NCBI RefSeq assembly: GCF_003576345.1
Contig: NZ_QWGB01000014.1
Coordinates: 341,808 to 405,807, forward strand
DNA: 64,000 nucleotides
DNA from: Henriciella barbarensis
GTDB lineage: Bacteria > Pseudomonadota > Alphaproteobacteria > Caulobacterales > Hyphomonadaceae
Direction: 5' to 3'
In this document: piece by piece, positions 8,882 through 18,830 of the stretch
How the letters are laid out: each line of letters opens with the position of its first letter
How positions within the stretch are numbered: position 1 is the stretch's first letter
The notes under the pieces: generated by a model
Databases searched by the model: none
Told to the model about the DNA's origin: nothing
Seen by the model: only the letters and a program-made list of their open reading frames with translations
Program-made: the position numbers and the translations under genes

Positions 8882-9653
8882 CTAAAGACCGTCGGAATAG
8901 GGGTCGAGACCGTGCGTGCGCATCACTTCATGGGCGCGTTGGTAAGCGACAGGTGGCTTGATGTTCAGCTCTTCGCGAACCTCGGCCAGCGGACGGGGCA
9001 GGAGGGCGATGATGTCCTGTTCAATCAGGCGCTTGGCGGTCTTGCCGTTCCGCCTGCCTTCCTTGATCACGCTTGGTATGTCGGCGTCTCGCGGCGCATG
9101 TTTTGCGACCTGGCGTCCACCCATGAAACAAATGAAGCTCACGCCAAGTCCGCCATGCTGGCTGTGGGTGAAGCCAAGCAATGCTGCTTCGCCAAGCGCA
9201 TCACGGGCCATAGCCCGTCAGGATATGGTACATGTCATGCGTGTCGCGAAGGCGATTGCCGTACCAGAGCAGATCGTCTTTATAACCGCGCAGCTTTCCT
9301 GGGCGCTTTTCGCTCTCGGCGACGAGGCCGGCAGCAGAGAGGCCCTCGCGCTCCATAAATTCGACATAGGTGCGCCCGACGCTTCCTTCGGGAAGTTCAT
9401 GAAGTGGCTCGTGATTATCAAGGATTGGCGGGAGGTGAAGACGCTTGGCGTATTCAGCCTGACCTGCAGGTGTGGCCATGAATCGTTCGAAGTCACGATG
9501 GGTGGCCTTGCCGTTCAGGGCTTCGATAATCTCGAAAACCTGTTCGGTGTCTTCCTTGTCCGCGATGAGCTTCTTCATGTGACGCCAGGCCTTGAGAGGC
9601 TGCAGGCGTGGGATCTCTCGGGCCGGATCGATATAAACGCTGGTCGTGGTCAT
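8882..9653 (-). pseudogene. coq4: Ubiquinone biosynthesis protein Coq4, disrupted by a +1 frameshift
   Basis: Two overlapping frames together give one Coq4 of about 258 residues. Frame one (9653 to 9201) ends HDMYHILTGYGP-stop. Frame two (9211 to 8882) starts MARDALGEAALLGF. Deleting one C in GGCCCGTG near 9207-9209 restores GYGRDALGEA and rejoins the zinc motif HDxxH-x11-E, which the frameshift splits. Coq4 supports ubiquinone synthesis and is membrane-associated. Every other part is intact, so the cause could be a sequencing error, a recent mutation, or a recoding event. An ATG inside the stop overlap (ATGGCCCGTGA) could allow coupled translation of the second half. Confidence 0.85.
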
Positions 9654-9795
9654 GGATCAGGATAGGTCGCTAATGAATGGAAGCCCTTCATACTATGGGA
9701 GGCCGCCAAAAACAATGACGCAGGCGTCACTTTTATTGATCTCGGGCAAGATCGATTTTTGTGCACCCGTGCCGCAGAATTGGGCAACCAAGGCT

Positions 9796-9811
9796 GGGGA
9801 GGCTGCTTGCG
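9796..9811 (+). promoter_or_regulatory. Possible sigma-54 (-24/-12) promoter for glnBA
   Basis: GG at 9797-9798 and GC at 9809-9810 are spaced by 10 bp, with TTGC at the -12 position, as in sigma-54 promoters. The rest of the -24 element (TGGCAC) is poorly matched. The position about 80 bp before glnB fits nitrogen control of glnBA. Weak evidence. Confidence 0.25.
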
Positions 9812-9880
9812 CGCGCACAGGCAATCGACCTTGGCGACGACACTGATAGGTGTGACGCAACCACCTGACAGGAAGGATAA

Positions 9881-10228
<348 letters not shown>

Positions 10229-10278
10229 CCAGGCGCTCGTTTCAACGCACAAGACAAACAAATCAACAGGAGGGCTTA

Positions 10279-11682
10279 ATGGCCGACAATCTCGTTAAAA
10301 TGATGAAGGAAAAGGACGTCGAGTTCGTCGATCTCCGTTTCACCGATCCGCGCGGCAAAATGCAACACGTCACCTTCGACAAGGGCATGGTCGACGAGGA
10401 CTTCTTTGAAGAGGGCCAGATGTTCGATGGCTCTTCGGTTGCTGGCTGGAAGACGATCAACGAGTCCGACATGCTTCTCATGCCGGACACCAGCACCGCG
10501 ATCATCGACCCATTCTTCCAGCAGACAACGCTGGCAGTGTTCTGTGACATTCTCGATCCGGTCTCGATGCAAGCTTATGGCCGCGACCCACGGACCACGG
10601 CGAAGAAGGCAGAGGCCTATCTGAAGCAGGCTGGCGTTGGCACGACGGCGTATTTCGGTCCGGAAGCGGAGTTTTTCGTTTTTGACGACGTTCGCTGGGA
10701 TACGGCACCGAACAAGACCGGCTATTCCTTCGATTCGACCGAACTGCCTTTCAACACCGGCAAGGAATACCCGACCGGCAATATGGGGCACCGCCCGCAC
10801 ACGAAGGGTGGCTACTTCCCTGTCCCGCCGATCGACTCCGAGCAGGACATGCGTTCAGAAATGTTGGCAGTCATGGGTGAGATCGGCCTTGAGCCGGAGA
10901 AGCACCACCACGAAGTGGCGCCTGCCCAGCACGAGCTCGGCATGAAGTTCTCCACGCTGACCCAGATGGCTGACCGCCTGCAGCTCTATAAGTATGTCAT
11001 CCACAATGTGGCGCACCAGTATGGCAAGTCGGCGACCTTCATGCCGAAGCCTTACTTCCAGGACAATGGCTCGGGCATGCACGTGCACCAGTCGATCTGG
11101 GACGGCGACAAGCCGACATTTGCAGGCGACGGCTATGCAGGCCTGTCTGAGAACTGCCTGTTCTATATTGGCGGTATCATCAAGCACGCAAAGGCGCTGA
11201 ACGCGCTGACCAACCCGTCGACAAACTCCTACAAGCGACTGGTCCCGGGCTATGAAGCACCAGTGATGCTGGCCTATTCGGCCCGCAACCGGTCTGCTTC
11301 GATCCGTATTCCCTTCGGCTCCAACCCGAAAGCAAAGCGCATCGAAACCCGCTTCCCGGATCCGACGGCGAACCCGTACCTCGCTTTCGCAGCCCTGCTT
11401 ATGGCTGGTCTCGACGGCATCGAGAACAAGATCCATCCGGGCGATGCGATGGACAAGGACCTTTACGACCTGCCGCCAGAAGAGGCGAAATCCATCCCGC
11501 AGGTGTGTGGTTCGCTGCGTGAGGCGCTTGAATGCCTCGATGCAGACCGCGACTTCCTGAAAAAGGGCAATGTCTTCGACGACGATCAGCTAGACGCCTA
11601 CATCACGCTGAAAATGGAAGATGTGGAGCGCCTTCAGCTTCACCCGCACCCGGTCGAATTTGACATGTACTACAAGGTATAA
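10279..11682 (+). CDS. glnA: Glutamine synthetase type I
   Basis: GlnA makes glutamine from glutamate, ammonia and ATP as a cytoplasmic dodecamer. The 467-residue protein has the N-terminal [10 protein letters not shown] segment, the catalytic GSGMHVHQS motif and the ATP-binding [10 protein letters not shown] region. The adenylylation tyrosine is Y396 in [10 protein letters not shown], so it belongs to the GSI-beta type regulated by GlnE. An AGGAGGG ribosome-binding site precedes the ATG. It is followed by a terminator. Confidence 0.98.
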   Translation: MADNLVKMMKEKDVEFVDLRFTDPRGKMQHVTFDKGMVDEDFFEEGQMFDGSSVAGWKTINESDMLLMPDTSTAIIDPFFQQTTLAVFCDILDPVSMQAYGRDPRTTAKKAEAYLKQAGVGTTAYFGPEAEFFVFDDVRWDTAPNKTGYSFDSTELPFNTGKEYPTGNMGHRPHTKGGYFPVPPIDSEQDMRSEMLAVMGEIGLEPEKHHHEVAPAQHELGMKFSTLTQMADRLQLYKYVIHNVAHQYGKSATFMPKPYFQDNGSGMHVHQSIWDGDKPTFAGDGYAGLSENCLFYIGGIIKHAKALNALTNPSTNSYKRLVPGYEAPVMLAYSARNRSASIRIPFGSNPKAKRIETRFPDPTANPYLAFAALLMAGLDGIENKIHPGDAMDKDLYDLPPEEAKSIPQVCGSLREALECLDADRDFLKKGNVFDDDQLDAYITLKMEDVERLQLHPHPVEFDMYYKV

Positions 11683-11705
11683 GACGAACTTGTAGCGACG
11701 CGATC

Positions 11706-11735
11706 ATGCCGGGGCAGAAATGTCCCGGCATTTTC
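11706..11735 (+). terminator. Intrinsic terminator after glnA
   Basis: ATGCCGGG (11706-11713) pairs with CCCGGCAT (11724-11731), followed by TTTTCTTTT. Confidence 0.88.
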
Positions 11736-11867
11736 TTTTCTGCCGAGCGAGCTGTTTACAGTCTCGCAAAGCACTTGTGTGTAGAGTGCAATGGACAAAT
11801 ATGGGACTCTCTGCGACCACAGAGTCCGGAAAATTCGACAGACTAAAGCCAGGCTGGAACGCGATAT

Positions 11868-12494
11868 ATGAACATCGACCCTTACAACACCGCTCTCAAT
11901 CTCGTCCCCATGGTTGTCGAACAGACAAGCCGCGGCGAGCGTGCTTTCGACATTTTCTCGAGGCTGCTGAAAGAGCGGATCATCTTCGTGACGGGCGGTA
12001 TCGACGATGGCATGGCCGCGCTGATCACCTCGCAGCTTCTGTTCCTCGAGTCCGAGAGCCCGAAAAAAGACATCTCGATGTATATCAACAGCCCGGGCGG
12101 ATACGTCTCCTCTGGTCTGGCGATCTATGACACCATGCAGTACGTCCGCTGCCCGATCTCCACCATGTGCATTGGTCAGGCCGCCAGCATGGGTTCGCTC
12201 CTGCTTGCTGCAGGCGAAAAGGGCATGCGTTACGCGCTGCCGAATGCGCGAGTCATGGTGCATCAGCCGTCCGGCGGCTATCGCGGTGTTGCAACCGACA
12301 TTGAGCGTCACGCCGAGGAGATCCTCGAGCTCAAGCGCCGTCTCAACAACATCTATGTGAAACATACCGGCCAGGACTATGACACGATCGAGCGCAAGCT
12401 GGACCGCGACACGTTCATGACGGCTGAGGAAGCCAAGGAATTCGGGCTGATCGATCAGGTCTATGAACGCCGCAAGGATGAAGACACGGCATAG
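11868..12494 (+). CDS. clpP: ATP-dependent Clp protease proteolytic subunit
   Basis: ClpP forms the tetradecameric serine protease chamber fed by ClpX or ClpA. The 208-residue protein has the full triad: S107 in [10 protein letters not shown]132 in MVHQPSGG and D181 in LDRDTFM. Length and motifs are standard. It sits upstream of clpX with a gap of 120 bp. Confidence 0.98.
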   Translation: MNIDPYNTALNLVPMVVEQTSRGERAFDIFSRLLKERIIFVTGGIDDGMAALITSQLLFLESESPKKDISMYINSPGGYVSSGLAIYDTMQYVRCPISTMCIGQAASMGSLLLAAGEKGMRYALPNARVMVHQPSGGYRGVATDIERHAEEILELKRRLNNIYVKHTGQDYDTIERKLDRDTFMTAEEAKEFGLIDQVYERRKDEDTA

Positions 12495-12614
12495 GACAGG
12501 CGGCCTGTGCATCTGCACTTGCGCAACCGGGTTCACCAAATAAGATTATTGTCTAGAGGGATTTCTCGCGCGGCATAAATCGTGCGTTAAAGGCTCCCAA
12601 GCTAAGAGGTAGCC

Positions 12615-13880
12615 ATGACAAAGCAAAACGGCTCCGGCGATTCAAAGAATACGCTCTATTGCTCTTTCTGTGGAAAGAGCCAGCACGAAGTCAAAAAACT
12701 GATCGCTGGCCCCACCGTGTTCATCTGCGATGAATGCGTGGAGCTCTGCATGGATATCATCCGTGAAGAGAGCAAGGCAGCAGGCTTCAAATCGAAAGAG
12801 GGCGTTCCGAGCCCGCGTGAAATCTGCGACGTGCTGGACGATTATGTGATCGGTCAGAAGTACGCAAAGCGCATTCTCTCGGTCGCCGTACACAACCATT
12901 ACAAGCGTCTCTCGCACGCCTCCTCCTCTGACGGGGTGGAGCTGGCGAAATCGAACATCCTGCTTGTCGGACCCACGGGTTGCGGCAAGACGCTGCTGGC
13001 GCAGACGCTGGCGCGCATCCTGGATGTGCCATTCACCATGGCGGACGCAACAACGCTGACCGAAGCCGGCTATGTTGGCGAGGATGTCGAGAACATCGTG
13101 CTTAAGTTGCTCCAGTCTGCCGACTATAATGTCGAGCGGGCCCAGCGCGGCATCGTCTATATCGATGAGATCGACAAGATTTCACGTAAGTCCGACAATC
13201 CGTCGATAACGCGCGACGTGTCGGGTGAGGGTGTCCAGCAGGCGCTTCTGAAGATCATGGAAGGCACGGTTGCCGCTGTGCCGCCGCAGGGCGGACGCAA
13301 GCATCCGCAGCAGGAATTCCTTCAGGTCGACACGACGAACATCCTGTTCATCGTTGGCGGTGCATTTGCCGGTCTCGACAAGATCATCTCCTCGCGCGGT
13401 GAAGGTACACGCATCGGCTTTGGCGCCGATGTGAAAGATCCGGATGCGCGCGGCGTGGGCGAAGTGCTCCGCGATACCGAGCCTGAAGACCTTCAGCGTT
13501 ACGGCCTCATACCTGAGTTCATCGGCCGCCTTCCCGTCATCGCGACGCTGGAAGACCTGGACGAGCCAGCGCTGATCGAGATTCTGACCCAGCCGAAGAA
13601 CGCGCTGCTGAAGCAGTATCAGCGCCTTTTCGACATGGAAGACGTCGAGCTGACCTTTACCGAGGAAGCCCTCACGGCGGTTGCCCGCAAGGCGATTGCC
13701 CGCAAGACCGGCGCACGCGGTCTGCGGTCCATCATGGAGGGCATTCTGCTCGACACGATGTTCGACCTGCCGACGCTGCGCGGTGTCGACGAGGTCGTTG
13801 TTAATGGTGAAGTCGTAGAAGGACACGCCGCGCCACTTTACGTCCACGCCAAGCAGGCCAAGCCGAACGAAGCTTCCTGA
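12615..13880 (+). CDS. clpX: ATP-dependent Clp protease ATP-binding subunit ClpX
   Basis: ClpX is the AAA+ unfoldase partner of ClpP. The 421-residue protein has the N-terminal C4 zinc domain (CSFCGKS and CDECVELC), Walker A GPTGCGKT and Walker B region VYIDEIDK. It also has the ClpP-docking-loop region typical of ClpX and a C-terminal AAA+ lid with [12 protein letters not shown]. An AGAGGTAGCC ribosome-binding site precedes the start. In Caulobacter-type bacteria ClpXP is essential for cell-cycle proteolysis; that role is inferred. Confidence 0.98.
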   Translation: MTKQNGSGDSKNTLYCSFCGKSQHEVKKLIAGPTVFICDECVELCMDIIREESKAAGFKSKEGVPSPREICDVLDDYVIGQKYAKRILSVAVHNHYKRLSHASSSDGVELAKSNILLVGPTGCGKTLLAQTLARILDVPFTMADATTLTEAGYVGEDVENIVLKLLQSADYNVERAQRGIVYIDEIDKISRKSDNPSITRDVSGEGVQQALLKIMEGTVAAVPPQGGRKHPQQEFLQVDTTNILFIVGGAFAGLDKIISSRGEGTRIGFGADVKDPDARGVGEVLRDTEPEDLQRYGLIPEFIGRLPVIATLEDLDEPALIEILTQPKNALLKQYQRLFDMEDVELTFTEEALTAVARKAIARKTGARGLRSIMEGILLDTMFDLPTLRGVDEVVVNGEVVEGHAAPLYVHAKQAKPNEAS

Positions 13881-13908
13881 CGTCAGAATTACAGGAAATG
13901 CGACACGA

Positions 13909-13943
13909 CGGCCTGTTCAACACTGCTTGAACAGGCCGTTTTT
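13909..13943 (+). terminator. Strong intrinsic terminator after clpX
   Basis: A perfect 12-bp stem, CGGCCTGTTCAA (13909-13920) with TTGAACAGGCCG (13927-13938), has a 6-nt loop and is followed by TTTTTG. Confidence 0.95.
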
Positions 13944-14043
13944 GTTGCCACATCATTCTCAGAAGGCCGGAATCGTCGAACTATATGTGACGCCCGGCCG
14001 GATCGCTGCTGAGCAGGATCCATTTTCCTTAGAGGAGGCATAA

Positions 14044-16446
14044 ATGCCCAAGAAAACCCTCCCAGTACTGCCGCTCCGGGATATCGTGGTCTTCCCAGAC
14101 ATGGTCGCCCCGCTTTTTGTCGGCAGGGACAAGTCTGTTGCTGCGCTGGAAATGGTCGATGAAGGCGAGAACGAGATCATGCTCGTTGCGCAGAAAGACC
14201 CCTCCACCGATGAGCCGACCGGCGACGACGTTCACGCGCTTGGTACGGTCGCGACAATTCTGCAGCTCCTGAAACTGCCAGACGGCACGGTCAAAGTGCT
14301 CGTCGAAGGCTCTTCACGTGCGCGCATCGTTTCGTTCAATGATCGCGACACCTATTTCGACGCTGACGTTGAGCTCGTTGAGCCGGAAGAAGGCGATACG
14401 GGTGAAGTGCAGGCTCTGTCGCGCGCTGTGATCGACCAGTTCGAGAACTATGCGAAGCTGAACCGCAAGATCCCACCGGAGTCGGTTGCGACGGTTTCCC
14501 AGATCACGGAAGCCGGCAAGCTGGCCGATGCGGTTGCCTCACAGCTCCAGGTCAAACTCTCCGACAAGCAGGAACTGCTCGAACTTTCGAATGCGCGCGA
14601 GCGCCTCGAAAAGGTCTTCGCTCTCATGGAGGGCGAAATGGGCATGATGCAGATGGAGCGGAAGATCAAGAACCGCGTCAAGCGTCAGATGGAGAAGACC
14701 CAGCGCGAGTATTACCTGAATGAGCAGATGAAGGCCATTCAGCGCGAGCTTGGCGATGCGCCAGAGGGCGAGCGCGACGAGGTTTCAGAGCTCGAGGACA
14801 AGCTGCGGGAAGCCCCGCTCAGCGAGGAAGCCCGCACCAAGGTTGATCAGGAGCTGAAGAAGCTTCGTCAGATGAGTCCGATGTCGGCTGAGTCCACAGT
14901 TGTGCGTAACTATCTCGACTGGATGGTTTCGCTGCCATGGGGCAAGCGCACGGATATCTCAACCGATCTCGACAAGGCCGAGACCCAACTTGACGAGGAC
15001 CATTATGGTCTCGAGAAGGTCAAGGAACGCATCATTGAGTATCTTGCCGTCCAGAAGCGGACCAAGAAGCTCAAGGGTCCGATCCTTTGCCTCGTCGGCC
15101 CTCCAGGTGTTGGTAAGACCTCGCTCGGCAAGTCGATCGCTGAGGCGACGGGCCGCGAATTTGTTCGTGTGTCGCTTGGCGGCGTGCGTGACGAGAGCGA
15201 GATCCGCGGTCACCGCCGAACCTATATCGGCTCCATGCCGGGCCGGATCATCCAGTCGATGAAAAAGGCCAAGACCGGCAATCCGCTCTTCCTGCTGGAT
15301 GAGATAGACAAGATGGGGATGGACCATCGCGGCGATCCGGCCTCTGCGCTTCTCGAAGTGCTCGACCCGGCGCAGAACTCGACGTTCAACGACCACTATC
15401 TGGAGGTCGATTATGATCTTTCAGACGTCATGTTCGTGACGACGGCGAACTCGCTGAACATGCCGCAGCCACTTCTCGACCGTATGGAAGTGATCCGTAT
15501 CGCGGGTTACACCGAGGACGAGAAGCTGGAGATCGCAAAGCGTCACCTCTTCACGAAGATCCGCAAGGATCACGGCCTCGCAGACAGCGAGTGGCAGGTG
15601 GACGACGGCGCGATCCGCGACCTCATTCGCTACTATACGCGTGAAGCCGGTGTCCGAAGCCTTGAACGCGAGCTGGCCAAGCTTGCCCGTAAGGCGGTGA
15701 GGCAAATCGCGCAGAGCGACAAGACGGTGATCAGCATCACGTCGGAAAACCTCCACGACTTCTCCGGTGTGCGCAAACACCGCTATGGCCTCGCAGACGA
15801 TGAGGACCAGATTGGAGCGGTGACGGGCCTTGCCTGGACCGAAGCTGGCGGCGACCTGCTTACCATCGAAGCGGTCAAGATGCCGGGACGTGGAACCATG
15901 AAGGTCACCGGTAACCTCCGCGATGTGATGAAGGAGTCCATTCAGGCGGCGAGCTCGCTGGTGCGTTCGCGGGCGGTCATGGTCGGTATCAAGCCGAGCC
16001 AGTTCAACACGACCGACATCCACGTGCACGTTCCGGATGGCGCCACGCCAAAGGATGGCCCCTCTGCCGGTATCGCAATGACGACGGCGATCGTATCGTT
16101 GCTGACCGGCAACCCGGTACGGCGCGATGTGGCGATGACGGGTGAGGTGTCCTTGCGTGGACGAGTTCTGCCGATTGGTGGCCTCAAGGAAAAACTTCTC
16201 GCAGCCCTGCGCGGTGGCATCAAGAAGGTGCTGATCCCACAGGAAAACGAGAAGGACCTCGATGAGATCCCTGATGTGGTGAAGGAAGGCCTCGAGATCG
16301 TTCCGGTGACGGACATCAATGAGGTGTTCTCACACGCCCTCGTTCAGCCTCTGGCAGAAATCGAGTGGTCGGATGCCGATGAAGCGGCGCTGCAGGCTTC
16401 GCTTTCCGGCAAGCCGGGCGACGGCGAGGCGACGGTCCGCCACTAG
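14044..16446 (+). CDS. lon: ATP-dependent protease Lon
   Basis: Lon degrades misfolded and selected regulatory proteins. The 800-residue protein has the N-terminal LON substrate domain (LPVLPLRDIVVFP) and the central AAA+ module with Walker A GPPGVGKTS. The C-terminal S16 protease domain has catalytic S674 in KDGPSAGIA and the catalytic lysine in GGLKEKLLAALRGG. AGAGGAGG lies just upstream of the ATG. Separate terminators flank it, so it is transcribed independently of clpPX. Confidence 0.98.
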   Translation: MPKKTLPVLPLRDIVVFPDMVAPLFVGRDKSVAALEMVDEGENEIMLVAQKDPSTDEPTGDDVHALGTVATILQLLKLPDGTVKVLVEGSSRARIVSFNDRDTYFDADVELVEPEEGDTGEVQALSRAVIDQFENYAKLNRKIPPESVATVSQITEAGKLADAVASQLQVKLSDKQELLELSNARERLEKVFALMEGEMGMMQMERKIKNRVKRQMEKTQREYYLNEQMKAIQRELGDAPEGERDEVSELEDKLREAPLSEEARTKVDQELKKLRQMSPMSAESTVVRNYLDWMVSLPWGKRTDISTDLDKAETQLDEDHYGLEKVKERIIEYLAVQKRTKKLKGPILCLVGPPGVGKTSLGKSIAEATGREFVRVSLGGVRDESEIRGHRRTYIGSMPGRIIQSMKKAKTGNPLFLLDEIDKMGMDHRGDPASALLEVLDPAQNSTFNDHYLEVDYDLSDVMFVTTANSLNMPQPLLDRMEVIRIAGYTEDEKLEIAKRHLFTKIRKDHGLADSEWQVDDGAIRDLIRYYTREAGVRSLERELAKLARKAVRQIAQSDKTVISITSENLHDFSGVRKHRYGLADDEDQIGAVTGLAWTEAGGDLLTIEAVKMPGRGTMKVTGNLRDVMKESIQAASSLVRSRAVMVGIKPSQFNTTDIHVHVPDGATPKDGPSAGIAMTTAIVSLLTGNPVRRDVAMTGEVSLRGRVLPIGGLKEKLLAALRGGIKKVLIPQENEKDLDEIPDVVKEGLEIVPVTDINEVFSHALVQPLAEIEWSDADEAALQASLSGKPGDGEATVRH

Positions 16447-16475
16447 GCAGAAACGCCCCGGATAGCACCTAATGA

Positions 16476-16508
16476 GACGGCCCCTGCAGAGATGCTACAG
16501 GGGCCGTC
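16476..16508 (+). terminator. Intrinsic terminator after lon
   Basis: GACGGCCCCTG (16476-16486) pairs perfectly with CAGGGGCCGTC (16498-16508), followed by a short T-rich stretch. Confidence 0.85.
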
Positions 16509-16546
16509 TTGCATTTCGGGCAAGGGTGAAGCAAAAGGCGCAAGAG

Positions 16547-16622
16547 GGGCGGTTAGCTCAGTTGGTAGAGCATCTCGTTTACACCGAGAGGGTCAGCGGT
16601 TCGAGCCCGTTACCGCCCACCA
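16547..16622 (+). tRNA. tRNA-Val (anticodon UAC)
   Basis: Acceptor GGGCGGT pairs with ACCGCCC. The anticodon arm TCTCG-TTTACAC-CGAGA gives TAC. The D-loop AGCTCAGTTGGT, T-loop GTTCGAGCC and encoded CCA are all present, in 76 nt. Confidence 0.96.
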
Positions 16623-16632
16623 TTTTCTCCTG

Positions 16633-16716
16633 TCACTTCTGGCGTCGCCAGGCGCGGTAAGCTGCGATCAGGCAGGCAATGCCAAGTCCGAGTGCGGCGA
16701 GGGCGAGAAAGTGCAT
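16633..16716 (-). CDS. 27-residue single-pass membrane peptide
   Basis: A short frame reads MHFLALAALGLGIACLIAAY followed by RAWRRQK and a stop. It has a hydrophobic helix of about 18 residues and a strongly basic C-terminus, a classic positive-inside small membrane protein. A good ribosome-binding site (CCGGAGATCAGAC) lies directly before the ATG. It sits between tRNA-Val and the thioesterase gene, on the thioesterase strand and 87 bp downstream of it. Function unknown; too short for homology-free proof. Confidence 0.55.
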   Translation of the reverse strand: MHFLALAALGLGIACLIAAYRAWRRQK

Positions 16717-16803
16717 GTCTGATCTCCGGACGAAGGCTTCAAAGCACCAATATAGAACGAGGAGCGGCGCTTTGCCTTGGCGAATTGTGCCGCAACCGCA
16801 CTA

Positions 16804-17355
16804 TCAGGCAGCAGCGCTGTCGCCATTGTGGCGCTGACGCGCCGACTCGACGTCTGCTACCATATTTTCAAACTCTGCCGGCAGGGCAGGCGAGGTCCTC
16901 TCTACACCGAGATAGGCGACAACGTCGTCCATGGTCACGCGGTCGCGTTTGCGGCTGGCAAATCGTGCGATGATCCGCACCATCGCGGTGGGTTTTCCGT
17001 CACGGATGAAGTCGTGCTGCAGACACATATAGGTATCCGTCCAGCCGATGAGACGTGTCTCAATCTCAAAGCGGTCGCGCCAGCTCAGCATCCTGGAAAA
17101 TGTAACAGATTCAGCGCAGACGACGGGAAACCATCCGCGCTTCCTGAGCTTTGGCCACGTGCCTGTCCGGACGATATAGTTGATGACGGCAAGATCGCTG
17201 AAGGAGAAGTACCGGCTATTGGTCATGTGCGCGAACATGTCCTGATCGGTCAGCATCACGCGTGACCGCAGGCGTGTCGTATCGAACAGGCTGACGCGCG
17301 GCCGGGCGAAATTGGCGCGTAGAAAAACGGAAAGCAATCGAAAGAAAAGGTTCAT
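16804..17355 (-). CDS. Acyl-CoA thioesterase-like hotdog protein (THEM6-like)
   Basis: The 183-residue protein fits the 4HBT hotdog fold. Its early part, RVMLTDQDMFAHMTNSRYFSF, contains the helix and catalytic-type Asp/Asn arrangement of the YbgC/THEM6 group. The middle strand region contains FEIETRLIGW and LQHDFIRDGK. These proteins hydrolyse acyl-CoA thioesters or are structural relatives. It lies 20 bp downstream of the FAD oxidoreductase gene, so the two are probably co-transcribed. Confidence 0.78.
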   Translation of the reverse strand: MNLFFRLLSVFLRANFARPRVSLFDTTRLRSRVMLTDQDMFAHMTNSRYFSFSDLAVINYIVRTGTWPKLRKRGWFPVVCAESVTFSRMLSWRDRFEIETRLIGWTDTYMCLQHDFIRDGKPTAMVRIIARFASRKRDRVTMDDVVAYLGVERTSPALPAEFENMVADVESARQRHNGDSAAA

Positions 17356-17375
17356 GGCACAACCTGCAAAAGTTA

Positions 17376-18635
17376 TTACAGGCGTCTATGCATTTTTTGA
17401 ACCAGATCTGCGTTGAAATTGACGATGTGAGAGACCGCTTCGTGTGAGAAAATTGCGCCGGTATACCACGTTGAATTTTGCCCCTGGATGGCGCGCATGT
17501 CGGTTAGCAGGCCGCCAGAGATCGCCTCGGGACGGTACTGGGCGAAATACTTCCACATTTTCTGCAGGATAACGTTCGTTACGTTGGCACCGCGTTTCTG
17601 CACGCCGGCGCGAAGCAATTCCTGAAGTTCAGAAGAAGTATAGTCGCCTGTCAATTGTCCTGCGAGGTAGAGGTCTCCACCGAGTTCTGGCTCAAACCCG
17701 TCGTGTCTCGCTGAAAGGAGTTGGCCGCGCGCTGCGCCCGGCACGACAGAATCCTTGAACGCCTCGACATGAACGTCGGTGAACCAGTCGTCTGCCGCAA
17801 GCAGCGTTGTCGTGTACCCGTTCCAGTCGACCGACTGTGCGATTTTGATTTCGAGCTCAGTCGCGGTTGTCATGCGGCTGAACTCATCGAGTGGAATTGC
17901 ACAGACAATCAAATCGAAATCATGTGTTGTCCCATCCTCAACGGTGAGAGCTGGCCGGGAACCTGACCGGTCTATAGCGCTGATCCTGGAGTTCAGTCGA
18001 ACGTCAAGGTCGCGCGCAATCCGCCGCCAAAATTCTGTCCACCCTTCTATGGGCATCTTGAGCTGTTTCAACAGCCCCGTGAAAATCAGGTTCATGTCGT
18101 TCCAGCGCAGGGCCTGCACGGTTGGAACCTCGTCAATGAAGCCGTAGGCAATGTTCGTCGTGGAACGCAGCATGAAGTTCTCGATTTTCCCGAGCTTTCG
18201 TGCGCGCAGCCATTCCTGTATAGGCATCGCAGCCTCGTCGAGGGCAGCTTGCGTTGGCTCTTCTACATCAAGGGCTGCTTCGAGTTTCTGCTTGTCCCGC
18301 CAGTACCGCATGACCTGAAGGGTGAGAGCGGGGCCAGCGCCGGACTTCACGAATTTCATGAAATCATCGCCTTCGAACCGCTGGTCTCCAAGTGGAGACA
18401 TCGGCATCCGAAGTTCTTTCATCCAGCGATTTGTGATTCGATGCGAGAACGTGGCGTAGCAAGTTCCCATCTCGACGACGTTCTGGCCGTGATAATAGGT
18501 AAAGGATTTGCCGCCCGGCTCACTGAGCGCTTCGAAGACAACGGGCTCAAATGCGCCTGTCTCTTTCAGCATTCGCGCAATGCTAAGGCCGGCCGGACCG
18601 CCTCCAATAATGCCGACGCTCTTCAAACTACTCAC
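17376..18635 (-). CDS. FAD-dependent NAD(P)-binding oxidoreductase
   Basis: The 419-residue protein opens with the Rossmann dinucleotide motif GIIGGGPAGLSIARML. The acidic ribose-binding residue follows in FEALSEPGG. The arrangement of a flavin-containing amine-oxidase-like fold continues through SRISAIDRSG and FDLIVCAIPLDEF. The substrate is not evident. It precedes the thioesterase, suggesting lipid or secondary metabolism. It is divergent from the sensor kinase, with about 195 bp between them. Confidence 0.8.
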   Translation of the reverse strand: MSSLKSVGIIGGGPAGLSIARMLKETGAFEPVVFEALSEPGGKSFTYYHGQNVVEMGTCYATFSHRITNRWMKELRMPMSPLGDQRFEGDDFMKFVKSGAGPALTLQVMRYWRDKQKLEAALDVEEPTQAALDEAAMPIQEWLRARKLGKIENFMLRSTTNIAYGFIDEVPTVQALRWNDMNLIFTGLLKQLKMPIEGWTEFWRRIARDLDVRLNSRISAIDRSGSRPALTVEDGTTHDFDLIVCAIPLDEFSRMTTATELEIKIAQSVDWNGYTTTLLAADDWFTDVHVEAFKDSVVPGAARGQLLSARHDGFEPELGGDLYLAGQLTGDYTSSELQELLRAGVQKRGANVTNVILQKMWKYFAQYRPEAISGGLLTDMRAIQGQNSTWYTGAIFSHEAVSHIVNFNADLVQKMHRRL

Positions 18636-18830
18636 GCTTACTGGCCCACTCTTACAGAAGCTATACCCATAGCGGAAAGCAAGTCTTGGACGCGCGCAAG
18701 GGTAGAACTACAAATTCATTTCAAGATACGGGTCTTAGCGGAATTTTTGCCACAGTTTTGGGAGCGATTAACTAAATACCGTTACGACCGCTGTGTGATG
18801 CACAGATCCCAAGATCCGTCTGAGACCGTA

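Noticed and set aside
15421..16029. Long antisense frame inside lon
   Set aside because: A shadow of the high-GC codon use of lon; no start-site or family support.
18249..18830. Upstream extension of the sensor kinase frame
   Set aside because: It overlaps the oppositely oriented oxidoreductase gene, which has convincing motifs, and carries no domain signal.
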